A DNA stretch of 5,468 bases from Flavipsychrobacter stenotrophus (GTDB taxonomy: Bacteria; Bacteroidota; Bacteroidia; Chitinophagales; Chitinophagaceae): contig CANCOG010000368.1 in assembly GCA_947379685.1 (NCBI GenBank), forward strand, positions 1 to 5,468, given 5' to 3'. Below the pieces are notes generated by a model, which saw only the letters and a list, made by a program, of their open reading frames with translations, did no database searches and was not told where the DNA came from. Shown here piece by piece: positions 1 through 5,455 of this stretch. The position numbers and the translations under genes were made by a program. Position 1 is the first letter of the stretch. Each line of letters starts with the position of its first letter.

Positions 1-714
1 CAGGGCCATATTATATTGCCCTTCATTTACAATCATCTGGGGAAATTCGCCGACGGCTTAGCGCCAATGGCTTTAGACTCAGTTAGTGGTTTTATTAATA
101 GGAGTGGTGTATTGAAATTCAAATCGACTTATACTCCACCACCCTTTAGCGAAGGGTTGTCATTTATATATGATACACTAATGGTGTATGCCCCTGATAC
201 TGTGCGTATTTCAATGTATTCAGAAATCGAGAATAATTTTATCATAGACACAAACGGGACTATACTAGGCAAATATAATTATGGACAGCATAGCGATTTT
301 TATGATGGGTTGGCCGCGGTACTATACAACAAGAACGTGGGGTTCATTAATAAAAAAGGTAAGGTGGTTGTCCCAATTCAGTATGATTTCGCAACAAGTT
401 TTAAGAATGGAACTGCCGCAGTCAGTTTCAGGGGGAGTTATTTCTTTAGGTGCGGCATCATCGATAAAAAGGGCAGGTGGGTAATCCCCTGTAAATACGA
501 AGATTTGAGTAATTTCTCTGACGATGGAATAGCATGTGCAAAAATGAACGGCAAGTATGGCTTTATCAATAGGTCGGGCAGGTGGGTGGTCCCTAATATT
601 TATGATGATTATAATGGCATGCCTGATGGAAAGGATGGACTTATCCCAGTTAAGAAGGACGGCATTTGGGGCTACATCGACAAAACCGGAAAACGCATTC
701 TGTGGTTTAAGTAG
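1..714 (+). CDS. WG-repeat protein, C-terminal part (5' end outside window)
   Basis: The reading frame is open from base 1 and ends at TAG 712-714, so the start lies upstream. The TTG at 16 is an internal codon, because the codons before it (QGHII) continue the repeat pattern. The protein is made of WG repeats, roughly 'GfIdkkGkwviP.kYd....F.dGla.V'. Counting Leu at 16-18 as residue 1, repeat cores lie near residues 24 (GFINRSG), 75 (FIIDTNG), 108 (VGFINKKGKVVVP), 147 (GIIDKKGRWVIP), 181 (YGFINRSGRWVVP) and 218 (WGYIDKTGKRIL). The second unit is degenerate. WG-repeat proteins are beta-rich and common in Bacteroidota; their molecular role is mostly unknown, with ligand or protein binding suspected. 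No catalytic residues or C-terminal sorting signal are visible. Whether the missing N-terminus carries a signal peptide or another domain cannot be told. The family call is firm, the function open. Confidence 0.9.
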   Translation, partial: QGHIILPFIYNHLGKFADGLAPMALDSVSGFINRSGVLKFKSTYTPPPFSEGLSFIYDTLMVYAPDTVRISMYSEIENNFIIDTNGTILGKYNYGQHSDFYDGLAAVLYNKNVGFINKKGKVVVPIQYDFATSFKNGTAAVSFRGSYFFRCGIIDKKGRWVIPCKYEDLSNFSDDGIACAKMNGKYGFINRSGRWVVPNIYDDYNGMPDGKDGLIPVKKDGIWGYIDKTGKRILWFK

Positions 715-796
715 CAAAAAGCACAAATCCGTAATTAACAATATCTTATTAGTGAGGGGAGTGGTTCAATGAAGTTTTTGCCTTTTCTTTGCTTCA

Positions 797-1117
797 ATGA
801 AAAAAGTGGTCGCCTATATTTTTATCATCATCTTCCTGTTCTCCGCACTGCCTGTGAGAGAGATCGGGAAAATGCTGGGTAAGGGGCAGACCACTGAAGA
901 AGTACATGCAGATGATGACGGCACTGGTGTTCCAGATGATGATTTTGCCGGAAAGATCAAAAAAGATCTTGATCCTTTTATAGAGGTTATTTTTCATGCG
1001 GAAGTAGCTCCAATGTTTGTTTATAATAACAAAGTTCAGGTGGCCATTCACAGGTCTTCCATTTTGCCTGATCACTTTGTGCCCAATATCCCCACTCCAC
1101 CTCCCGATTTTTGCTAG
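797..1117 (+). CDS. Small secreted or membrane-anchored protein, unknown function
   Basis: This 106-residue protein is not one I recognise. It starts MKK followed by a hydrophobic run (residues 4-19, VVAYIFIIIFLFSALP), which fits a Sec signal peptide or a single N-terminal anchor. There is no clear AxA cleavage site and no lipobox Cys. Residues 37-49 are strongly acidic (HADDDGTGVPDDD), followed by a Lys/Asp stretch and a mixed region. The end is proline-rich (PNIPTPPPDFC) with a terminal Cys106. The bulk probably lies in the periplasm. The start is the first ATG after an in-frame TGA at 770-772, and it gives a textbook signal-like N-terminus, but it has no Shine-Dalgarno and a pyrimidine-rich leader. 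An 82-bp gap separates it from the WG-repeat gene, with no clear terminator between. The SulP gene follows after 292 bp, so it is probably not in that operon. Confidence 0.65.
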   Translation: MKKVVAYIFIIIFLFSALPVREIGKMLGKGQTTEEVHADDDGTGVPDDDFAGKIKKDLDPFIEVIFHAEVAPMFVYNNKVQVAIHRSSILPDHFVPNIPTPPPDFC

Positions 1118-1137
1118 TCAAATCAATCGCAGAACAT

Positions 1138-1156
1138 TGTCACCCATTAAGTGACA
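1138..1156. repeat. Inverted repeat TGTCAC-N7-GTGACA
   Basis: Perfect 6-bp arms (1138-1143 and 1151-1156) flank a 7-base spacer, 20 bases past the stop of the small protein gene. There is no T-run behind it, so it is not a good intrinsic terminator. It could be an operator half-site pair or a weak mRNA-end hairpin. Confidence 0.35.
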
Positions 1157-1190
1157 TGGTAACTAACAATTAGTTTTTGAGTTGGCATGC

Positions 1191-1208
1191 GGAATTGTTT
1201 CAAATTCC
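1191..1208. repeat. Inverted repeat GGAATT-N6-AATTCC
   Basis: Perfect 6-bp arms lie at 1191-1196 and 1203-1208 around GTTTCA. The size and spacing are like a dimeric regulator site, but short AT-rich symmetry like this also arises by chance, so the call is weak. Confidence 0.25.
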
Positions 1209-1253
1209 AATTGTCGCACTTTATCCATGTTCATTTCAAACATAACTAACGGC

Positions 1254-1273
1254 TAAAGGTCAATTGACTTTTA
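1254..1273. promoter_or_regulatory. Near-perfect 20-bp palindrome, candidate operator
   Basis: The sequence TAAAGGTCAATTGACTTTTA has a perfect 10-bp core, GTCAATTGAC (1259-1268). It is extended by TAAA/TTTA arms with a single mismatched pair (1258/1269). It lies 137 bp upstream of the SulP start, in the gap that must hold the operon promoter. The symmetry is seen directly. Its role as a binding site for a dimeric regulator is inferred, and I cannot name the regulator. Confidence 0.4.
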
Positions 1274-1301
1274 CCTGCATGGGTTGACCAAATCGGTCTT
1301 C

Positions 1302-1317
1302 CATGTTGTAATACATG
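1302..1317. repeat. Inverted repeat CATGT-N6-ACATG
   Basis: Perfect 5-bp arms lie at 1302-1306 and 1313-1317 around TGTAAT, 93 bp before the SulP start. Just upstream, GACC (1286-1289) and GGTC (1295-1298) form another short dyad. Both could be regulator half-sites or chance. Confidence 0.25.
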
Positions 1318-1409
1318 TTCCTGCAACAAATCAATTCAACATTTTTCTTAATCACTCGCTGTCAGTTGCTTAGGTCTTCAGGCACTTCAATTAAATAACT
1401 GTTTCTGTT

Positions 1410-3080
1410 ATGGAACCGAAAACACCATTATTCAAATATTTCAAGAAAGACTTTTTTTCAGGGCTCATTGTATTTCTGGTAGCCCTTCCATTATGCCTCG
1501 GTATAGCGCAGGCATCGCACGCACCATTGTTTGCCGGTATTGTTAGCGGTATAATAGGTGGTATTGTCGTTGGGGTACTCAGCGGCTCACAGGTAAGCGT
1601 TTCCGGGCCTGCGGCAGGTCTTACAGCCATTGTGCTGGCTGCCATCACCAAGCTCAATGCATTCGATATTTTCCTTTGCTCTGTAATTATTGCCGGAGCC
1701 ATTCAATTGGCACTGGGCTTTTTAAAGGCGGGTTCAATTGCCAATTTTATACCATCAAGTGTTATTGAGGGTATGTTGGCGGGTATCGGCCTTACCATTA
1801 TTATTAAACAAATACCAGATGCGGTAGGTTTTGTAAAGCACAATGCTGCCGACCTCGACGAGATGGTGGATGCCGATGACGGTTTCCTGATGAAGACCAT
1901 TTCTAATGCATTAAATCACACGGAGATAGCCGCCATCATCATTGCCGCAATAGGGTTGGTAGTCCTGATCTTGTGGCAGACAAAGGCTTTAAAGAAACTA
2001 CAGATGATACCAGCCGGTTTGATCGTTGTTTTGCTGGGTATTTTCATTAACCTGTTACTTACTTCTAATCAATCGCCTATGGCGCTGGATGCTACCCACC
2101 TGGTAAGCTTGCCGGTTGCCCACAATTTTTCTGAATTTATGGGCCATTTTATGCTGCCCAACCTGGAGGGTTTTAAGAACCCGTTGGTATGGGAAACTGG
2201 CGTGGTTATTGCTATCGTAGCCTCAATTGAGACACTTTTATGTATTGAAGCAACCGATAAGCTGGACCCGCACAAAAGGTACACATCAACAAACCGGGAG
2301 CTGAAAGCGCAGGGTATCGGAAATATACTCAGCGGATTTATGGGTGGCTTACCCATGACCTCTGTAATTGTTCGGTCTTCAGCCAATATAAATGCAGGTG
2401 CCAGGTCTAAACTGAGTGCAATATTGCACGGCGTTCTGTTGCTGGTTTGCGCAGCGTCTATTCCGTTCCTGCTGAACATGATTCCAAAGGCATCACTGGC
2501 TGCCATTCTCATATTTACCGGATACAAACTTTGTAAGCCATCTATGTTCGTTCATATGTGGAAGGGCGGCTGGACACAGTTCATTCCATTTGTGCTTACA
2601 GCCGGTGCCGTTGTGTCGCTTGATCTGTTAAAGGGTGTTGGGCTTGGTTTGTTGATCAGTATTTTCTATATCCTGAGGCAGAACATGAGGATCCCTTACT
2701 ATTTCCAGAGAAGTTCCTTTACTCAGGGCGATCTTATCAAACTTACACTTGCTCAGGAAGTTTCCTTCTTAAATAAAGCCAGCATAAAGGAAACGCTGGA
2801 CCACCTGCCCAACAATAGTAATGTGATCATAGACGCCGGGCAAACCCAGTATATTGACTTTGATGTGCTTGACCTCATAAAAGAGTTCAGTAAAACCAAG
2901 GCGCCGGAGCGCAATATCAAAATGTCATTGATCGATTTTAAGAACGTATATGACGTGCCAGATACCGTGTCGGAAACAGAAATTGTATCAGGCTTTGTCC
3001 ATATGAACGAAGTGCCCAAGCGGTCTTCAGGCAGTTACCGCAAACTGATCAAACAATTAAGGGGAGCAATAGCTCAGTAA
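1410..3080 (+). CDS. SulP/SLC26-family anion transporter with STAS domain, probable bicarbonate transporter
   Basis: This 556-residue inner-membrane protein has the full SulP order: a hydrophobic core (about residues 15-420) followed by a short cytoplasmic STAS domain (about 436-515). Family hallmarks visible are the DFFSGLIVFLVALPLCLGIA opening (14-33), the substrate-site segment SGSQVSVSGPAAG (58-70), ASIETLLCIEATDKL (271-285) and GNILSGFMGGLPMTS (304-318) leading into IVRSSANINAGARSK (320-334). The STAS part has EVSFLNKASIK (450-460) and NVIIDAGQTQYIDFD (471-485). SulP proteins move sulfate, bicarbonate, dicarboxylates or other anions, often coupled to Na+ or H+. A beta-carbonic anhydrase gene 35 bp downstream points to bicarbonate, since SulP-carbonic anhydrase pairs and fusions are a known arrangement. 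The start is the first ATG after an in-frame TAA (1392-1394), with no Shine-Dalgarno. Substrate and coupling ion cannot be proven from sequence; sulfate is the main alternative. Confidence 0.93.
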   Translation: MEPKTPLFKYFKKDFFSGLIVFLVALPLCLGIAQASHAPLFAGIVSGIIGGIVVGVLSGSQVSVSGPAAGLTAIVLAAITKLNAFDIFLCSVIIAGAIQLALGFLKAGSIANFIPSSVIEGMLAGIGLTIIIKQIPDAVGFVKHNAADLDEMVDADDGFLMKTISNALNHTEIAAIIIAAIGLVVLILWQTKALKKLQMIPAGLIVVLLGIFINLLLTSNQSPMALDATHLVSLPVAHNFSEFMGHFMLPNLEGFKNPLVWETGVVIAIVASIETLLCIEATDKLDPHKRYTSTNRELKAQGIGNILSGFMGGLPMTSVIVRSSANINAGARSKLSAILHGVLLLVCAASIPFLLNMIPKASLAAILIFTGYKLCKPSMFVHMWKGGWTQFIPFVLTAGAVVSLDLLKGVGLGLLISIFYILRQNMRIPYYFQRSSFTQGDLIKLTLAQEVSFLNKASIKETLDHLPNNSNVIIDAGQTQYIDFDVLDLIKEFSKTKAPERNIKMSLIDFKNVYDVPDTVSETEIVSGFVHMNEVPKRSSGSYRKLIKQLRGAIAQ

Positions 3081-3115
3081 TTCCAAATCATTGAAATACT
3101 AAAAAAATAACAAAT
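3081..3115 (+). promoter_or_regulatory. A-rich translation leader of the carbonic anhydrase gene
   Basis: The 35-bp spacer between the SulP stop and the next ATG contains no hairpin or promoter. It is very A-rich just before the start (ACTAAAAAAATAACAAAT). Bacteroidota genes often use A-rich leaders in place of a Shine-Dalgarno, so this supports the ATG at 3116 and co-transcription with the transporter. Confidence 0.5.
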
Positions 3116-3787
3116 ATGAAAACATACAAACAGCCGGCGTCAACTGTTACTCCAGGCATAGCATTAAACTTGTTAAAGCATGGAAACTTCCGTTTCCTGA
3201 ACAATATTGGTACCAATCGCGATCTGCTTGAACTCATGCGCGAAACCAGCAACGATCAAAAGCCCTTTGCTGCAATATTGAGTTGCATGGATTCGCGCAC
3301 CTCTGCCGAACTTATCTTTGATCAGGGATTTGGAGACATCTTTAGCATCCGCGTTGCAGGCAATGCGATTTCAGGTAATATCCTGGGGTCGCTGGAGTAT
3401 GCGACTGCAGTTGCGGGTGCCAAACTTATTGTGGTGCTTGGCCATACCAATTGCGGTGCCATAAAAGGCGCCTGCGACCACGTTGCCATGGGTAACCTAA
3501 CCCCGTTACTTGAAAAAATAAAACCAGCCGTGAACAAGGAAGACAGCATCTCGGCTGAACGTAATGGTGACAATCCCCGTTTCGTAAATGCCGTTGCAAA
3601 GCTTCATGCCAAGCACTCGGTATTGGAAATTCTGGAAGGAAGCCCGATCATACGAGATTTGGTGGAGTCGGGCCGTGTAGGTATTATACCTGCCATGTAT
3701 GACATAGCCACAGGTAAGGTGCACTTTTTTGATCAGGAGGCCGTTTTGCCGGGTATAGTAGAAAATTATGAAAAACAATTGGCGTAG
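3116..3787 (+). CDS. Beta-class carbonic anhydrase
   Basis: This 223-residue cytoplasmic enzyme catalyses CO2 + H2O to HCO3- + H+. The complete zinc site of the beta class is visible: Cys57 in SCMDSRTSAELIFDQG, and His110 and Cys113 in VVLGHTNCGAIKGACD. The conserved Asp59-Arg61 dyad that orients the fourth ligand and the catalytic water is also present. The segment GDIFSIRVAGNAIS (73-86) and the N-terminal pattern TPGIALNLLKHGNFRF are typical of bacterial members. Length is normal and there is no signal peptide. It sits 35 bp after the SulP transporter on the same strand, so the two are read as an operon for bicarbonate uptake and interconversion. The last base of the stop codon is also the first base of the large inverted repeat downstream, which may shape the 3' end of the message. 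The family call is very firm; the link to transport is inferred from context. Confidence 0.97.
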   Translation: MKTYKQPASTVTPGIALNLLKHGNFRFLNNIGTNRDLLELMRETSNDQKPFAAILSCMDSRTSAELIFDQGFGDIFSIRVAGNAISGNILGSLEYATAVAGAKLIVVLGHTNCGAIKGACDHVAMGNLTPLLEKIKPAVNKEDSISAERNGDNPRFVNAVAKLHAKHSVLEILEGSPIIRDLVESGRVGIIPAMYDIATGKVHFFDQEAVLPGIVENYEKQLA

Positions 3788-3994
3788 GGAACGTTGACAA
3801 AATAAAATACGCCATATGGCGAAGTTGTTTTTCTTTTATGCGAGGCGAAAAATCTGCGAATAGTAAACTATTTAAAGACTTTTTTAACGAAGCAGAAATG
3901 GAACGGCGAAGCCCTCATTGAGTCCATTAAAAAATAATCGACTACGATATAAAAGAACAAGACAGATGGTGAATTTTATTTTGTCATCGTTCCC
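3787..3994. repeat. 208-bp imperfect palindrome (fold-back, MITE-like element)
   Basis: The two ends, 3787-3808 and 3973-3994, are inverted repeats matching at 21 of 22 positions (mismatch 3794/3987), beginning GGGAACG. Pairing resumes further in: TTGTT (3825-3829) plus CTTTTAT (3833-3839) against ATAAAAGAACAA (3949-3960), with a 3-base T bulge. The bases between these blocks are also partly complementary. A perfect 12-bp palindrome CGCCATATGGCG (3810-3821) could form a side arm. The core holds smaller dyads: AATAGT/ACTATT (3859-3872) and TCTGC/GCAGA (3853-3857 with 3892-3896). No direct target-site duplication is seen. Outward, CGTA (3783-3786) and TACG (3997-4000) pair across a 2-base bulge. 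It encodes no transposase. A non-autonomous mobile element, a structured RNA or a degenerate inverted duplication are all possible. Confidence 0.6.
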
Positions 3995-4015
3995 CATACG
4001 ATAGTGAGTGGTTAC

Positions 4016-4074
4016 CAGGTCGGGACTTATAAACCATATGATCTGACAAGGGCATATTCCCGACCTGTTTTTTT
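4016..4074 (+). terminator. Terminator-like hairpin with large structured loop
   Basis: CAGGTCGGGA (4016-4025) pairs perfectly with TCCCGACCTG (4058-4067), followed at once by seven T (4068-4074). The 32-base loop is longer than usual, but ATATG (4036-4040) and CATAT (4053-4057) can stack on the main stem and leave a 10-base bulge on the 5' side. It is oriented to end transcription from the SulP-carbonic anhydrase operon. It lies 228 bases past the stop, and only about 20 bases past if the 208-bp palindrome is discounted. Confidence 0.6.
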
Positions 4075-4115
4075 AAGCGTTTAGGAGGAAGCAAAATATA
4101 CAGAGTGGTTGAAAA

Positions 4116-4180
4116 GAGCAGGCCGGAAAGTAGATCCTGAAAGAAATTGTGGATAATGACATCGATCTTCCGGCTTGCTT
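4116..4180. repeat. GC-rich stem-loop
   Basis: GAGCAGGCCGGAA (4116-4128) pairs with TTCCGGCTTGCTT (4168-4180): 13 pairs, including two G-U when read as + strand RNA. GATC (4133-4136) and GATC (4164-4167) extend it after a 4-base bulge. The tail is only loosely T-rich (CTTATT), so it is a poor intrinsic terminator. It may be a backup terminator, part of a structured RNA or an element remnant. Confidence 0.4.
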
Positions 4181-4204
4181 CTTATTAAAGCTAGACACAT
4201 CCAC

Positions 4205-4242
4205 AAAAAAAAGTGCCACACTTTTCAGTATGGCACTTTTTT
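4205..4242. terminator. Bidirectional intrinsic terminator between convergent genes
   Basis: GTGCCA (4213-4218) pairs with TGGCAC (4231-4236). Flanking A8 (4205-4212) and T6 (4237-4242) lengthen the stem to about 12 pairs and supply a U-tract in both directions. The loop can add an inner ACT/AGT pairing. It lies 14 bases past the stop of the acyl-CoA dehydrogenase on the - strand, which it should terminate, and it can also stop leftover + strand transcription from the operon. Confidence 0.85.
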
Positions 4243-4256
4243 AATTTATATTGATT

Positions 4257-5399
4257 TTATCCTTTAAGTACGGTCCTGCTGATAACTATACGCTGAACTT
4301 CGCTTGTGCCTTCGTAGATCTGGGTGATCTTGGCATCGCGCATCAGGCGTTCTACGTGGAATTCCTTTACATAGCCATATCCGCCATGTACCTGAATCGC
4401 TTCATTGGTTACTTTTTGAGCGATATCGGAAGCAAACAACTTGGCCATAGAAGCCGACAAAGTGTAATCTTTATGCTGGTCCTTGGTCCATGCAGCCTTC
4501 AGGCACAACAAACGTGCGGCTTCAATTTCAGTCGCCATATCAGCCAGCTTGAATGCAATAGCCTGATGGTTTGAAATTTCAGTACCGAACGCCTTGCGCT
4601 CCTTGCTGTATTTAAGGGCAAGTTCGTAAGCGCCGCTGGCAATACCCAGTGCCTGTGCAGCAATACCAATGCGGCCGCCAGCAAGCACCTTCATAGCAAA
4701 GGTGAAGCCAAAGCCATCGTCGCCAATACGGTTTTCCTTAGGCACTTTCACGTCCTGGAACATGATGCTGTGTGTATCGCTTCCGCGGATACCGAGCTTA
4801 TTTTCTTTTGCACCAACAGTTACACCCGGAGAGTTTTTCTCAACAATAAGCGCGTTAATGCCCTTATGTCCCTTTTCAGGATAGGTTTGTGCAATAACAA
4901 GGTAGTGGGTTGCTGAATTACCGTTCGTGATCCAGTTCTTGGTGCCATTTAGCAGGTAATGATCACCCATATCAATAGCTGTAGTGCGCTGAGAAGTAGC
5001 ATCGCTGCCTGCTTCTGGTTCGCTCAACAGGAAGGCACCTATAACCTGACCACTGGCCAGGGGAACAAGGTATTTTTGTTTTTGTTCTTCATTGCCATAA
5101 GTTTCCAAACCCCAGCAAACGAGGGAGTTGTTCACACTCATACAAACAGAAACAGAAGCATCGATCTTCGAGATTTCTTCCATTGCCAGCACATAGCTGA
5201 TGGTGTCCATTCCGCTGCCACCGTACTTCGGATCAACCATCATACCGAGGAAGCCGAGCTCACCCAATTTCTTGATCTGTTCCGCCGGAAATTTCTGGTG
5301 CTCATCGCGCTCAATTACTCCGGGCAATAATTCATTCCGGGCAAAATCCCTTGCAGCCATCTGCACTGCAATCTGTTCCTCTGTAAGTTGAAAATTCAT
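4257..5399 (-). CDS. Acyl-CoA dehydrogenase (short-chain/butyryl-CoA dehydrogenase-like)
   Basis: This 380-residue flavoenzyme has the normal family length. It oxidises an acyl-CoA to the trans-2-enoyl-CoA with FAD, passing electrons to electron transfer flavoprotein. All three domains are intact: an N-terminal helical domain (about 1-115, LTEEQIAVQMAARDFARNEL), a middle beta domain with the signature LLSEPEAGSDATS (124-136) and NGTKNWITNG (151-160), and a C-terminal helical domain with RKAFGTEISNHQAIAFKLAD (268-287) and QVHGGYGYVKEF (336-347). The catalytic base is predicted to be Glu363 in QIYEGTSEVQR (360-370), the position used by short- and medium-chain enzymes. Chain length or branched-chain preference cannot be read reliably. 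It is cytoplasmic, with no targeting signal. The ATG at 5399 is close to a possible promoter. The gene is convergent with the bicarbonate operon, shares its terminator region and has no visible partner gene within the window. Confidence 0.96.
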   Translation of the reverse strand: MNFQLTEEQIAVQMAARDFARNELLPGVIERDEHQKFPAEQIKKLGELGFLGMMVDPKYGGSGMDTISYVLAMEEISKIDASVSVCMSVNNSLVCWGLETYGNEEQKQKYLVPLASGQVIGAFLLSEPEAGSDATSQRTTAIDMGDHYLLNGTKNWITNGNSATHYLVIAQTYPEKGHKGINALIVEKNSPGVTVGAKENKLGIRGSDTHSIMFQDVKVPKENRIGDDGFGFTFAMKVLAGGRIGIAAQALGIASGAYELALKYSKERKAFGTEISNHQAIAFKLADMATEIEAARLLCLKAAWTKDQHKDYTLSASMAKLFASDIAQKVTNEAIQVHGGYGYVKEFHVERLMRDAKITQIYEGTSEVQRIVISRTVLKG

Positions 5400-5419
5400 A
5401 TTATGATGTAATGACGGTG

Positions 5420-5455
5420 CAAATTAAGGCGATTTTTCCGAAAAAGTATAACAAA
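5420..5455 (-). promoter_or_regulatory. Possible Bacteroidota-type promoter of the acyl-CoA dehydrogenase gene
   Basis: On the - strand TTAATTTG (5427-5420) resembles the -7 element TAnnTTTG with one mismatch. A TTTG (5455-5452) lies 24 bases upstream, at or just beyond the usual spacing limit. This would give a leader of roughly 15 bases before the ATG at 5399. The rest of 5400-5468 holds no gene. Confidence 0.3.

Larger units (their letters stand above)
1118..1409 (+). other. Leader region of the SulP-carbonic anhydrase operon
   Basis: This 292-bp gap holds no ORF worth calling and should contain the promoter of the downstream operon. I could not find a good match to the Bacteroidota promoter pattern (TTTG near -33, TAnnTTTG near -7). 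The nearest is TAGTTTTTG at 1171-1179, without a well-spaced upstream TTTG. The gap is rich in dyad symmetry: 1138-1156, 1191-1208, 1254-1273 and 1302-1317, described separately. The octamer TAACTAAC occurs twice (1160-1167 and 1243-1250). The symmetric sites suggest transcription-factor control, but this is inference. Confidence 0.5.
3995..4200. other. Gene-free structured spacer
   Basis: No complete gene is seen between the palindromic element and the bidirectional terminator. The stretch carries two stem-loops (4016-4074 and 4116-4180) and a protein-like frame interrupted by stops (see findings). An AGGAGG at 4083-4088 resembles a Shine-Dalgarno but has no start codon at suitable distance. 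Confidence 0.4.

Noticed and set aside
3..21. GGGC...GCCC dyad at the left edge
   Set aside because: It lies within the WG-repeat coding frame and is short enough to be chance.
322..741. Antisense open frame of 139 codons opposite the WG-repeat gene
   Set aside because: It is a shadow of the WG-repeat frame, has no family features, and overlaps a clearly real protein.
2069..2527. Antisense open frame of 152 codons within the SulP gene
   Set aside because: It lies opposite a strongly conserved transporter segment, and its translation has no recognisable motif.
3794..3816. TTGACA resembling a sigma-70 -35 box at 3794-3799
   Set aside because: No -10 box follows at suitable spacing, the hexamer lies in the inverted-repeat end, and housekeeping promoters in Bacteroidota use a different pattern.
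3838..3918. Short ATG frame of 26 codons inside the palindromic element
   Set aside because: It is too short to exceed chance, has no ribosome-binding or leader signal, and overlaps the symmetric DNA.
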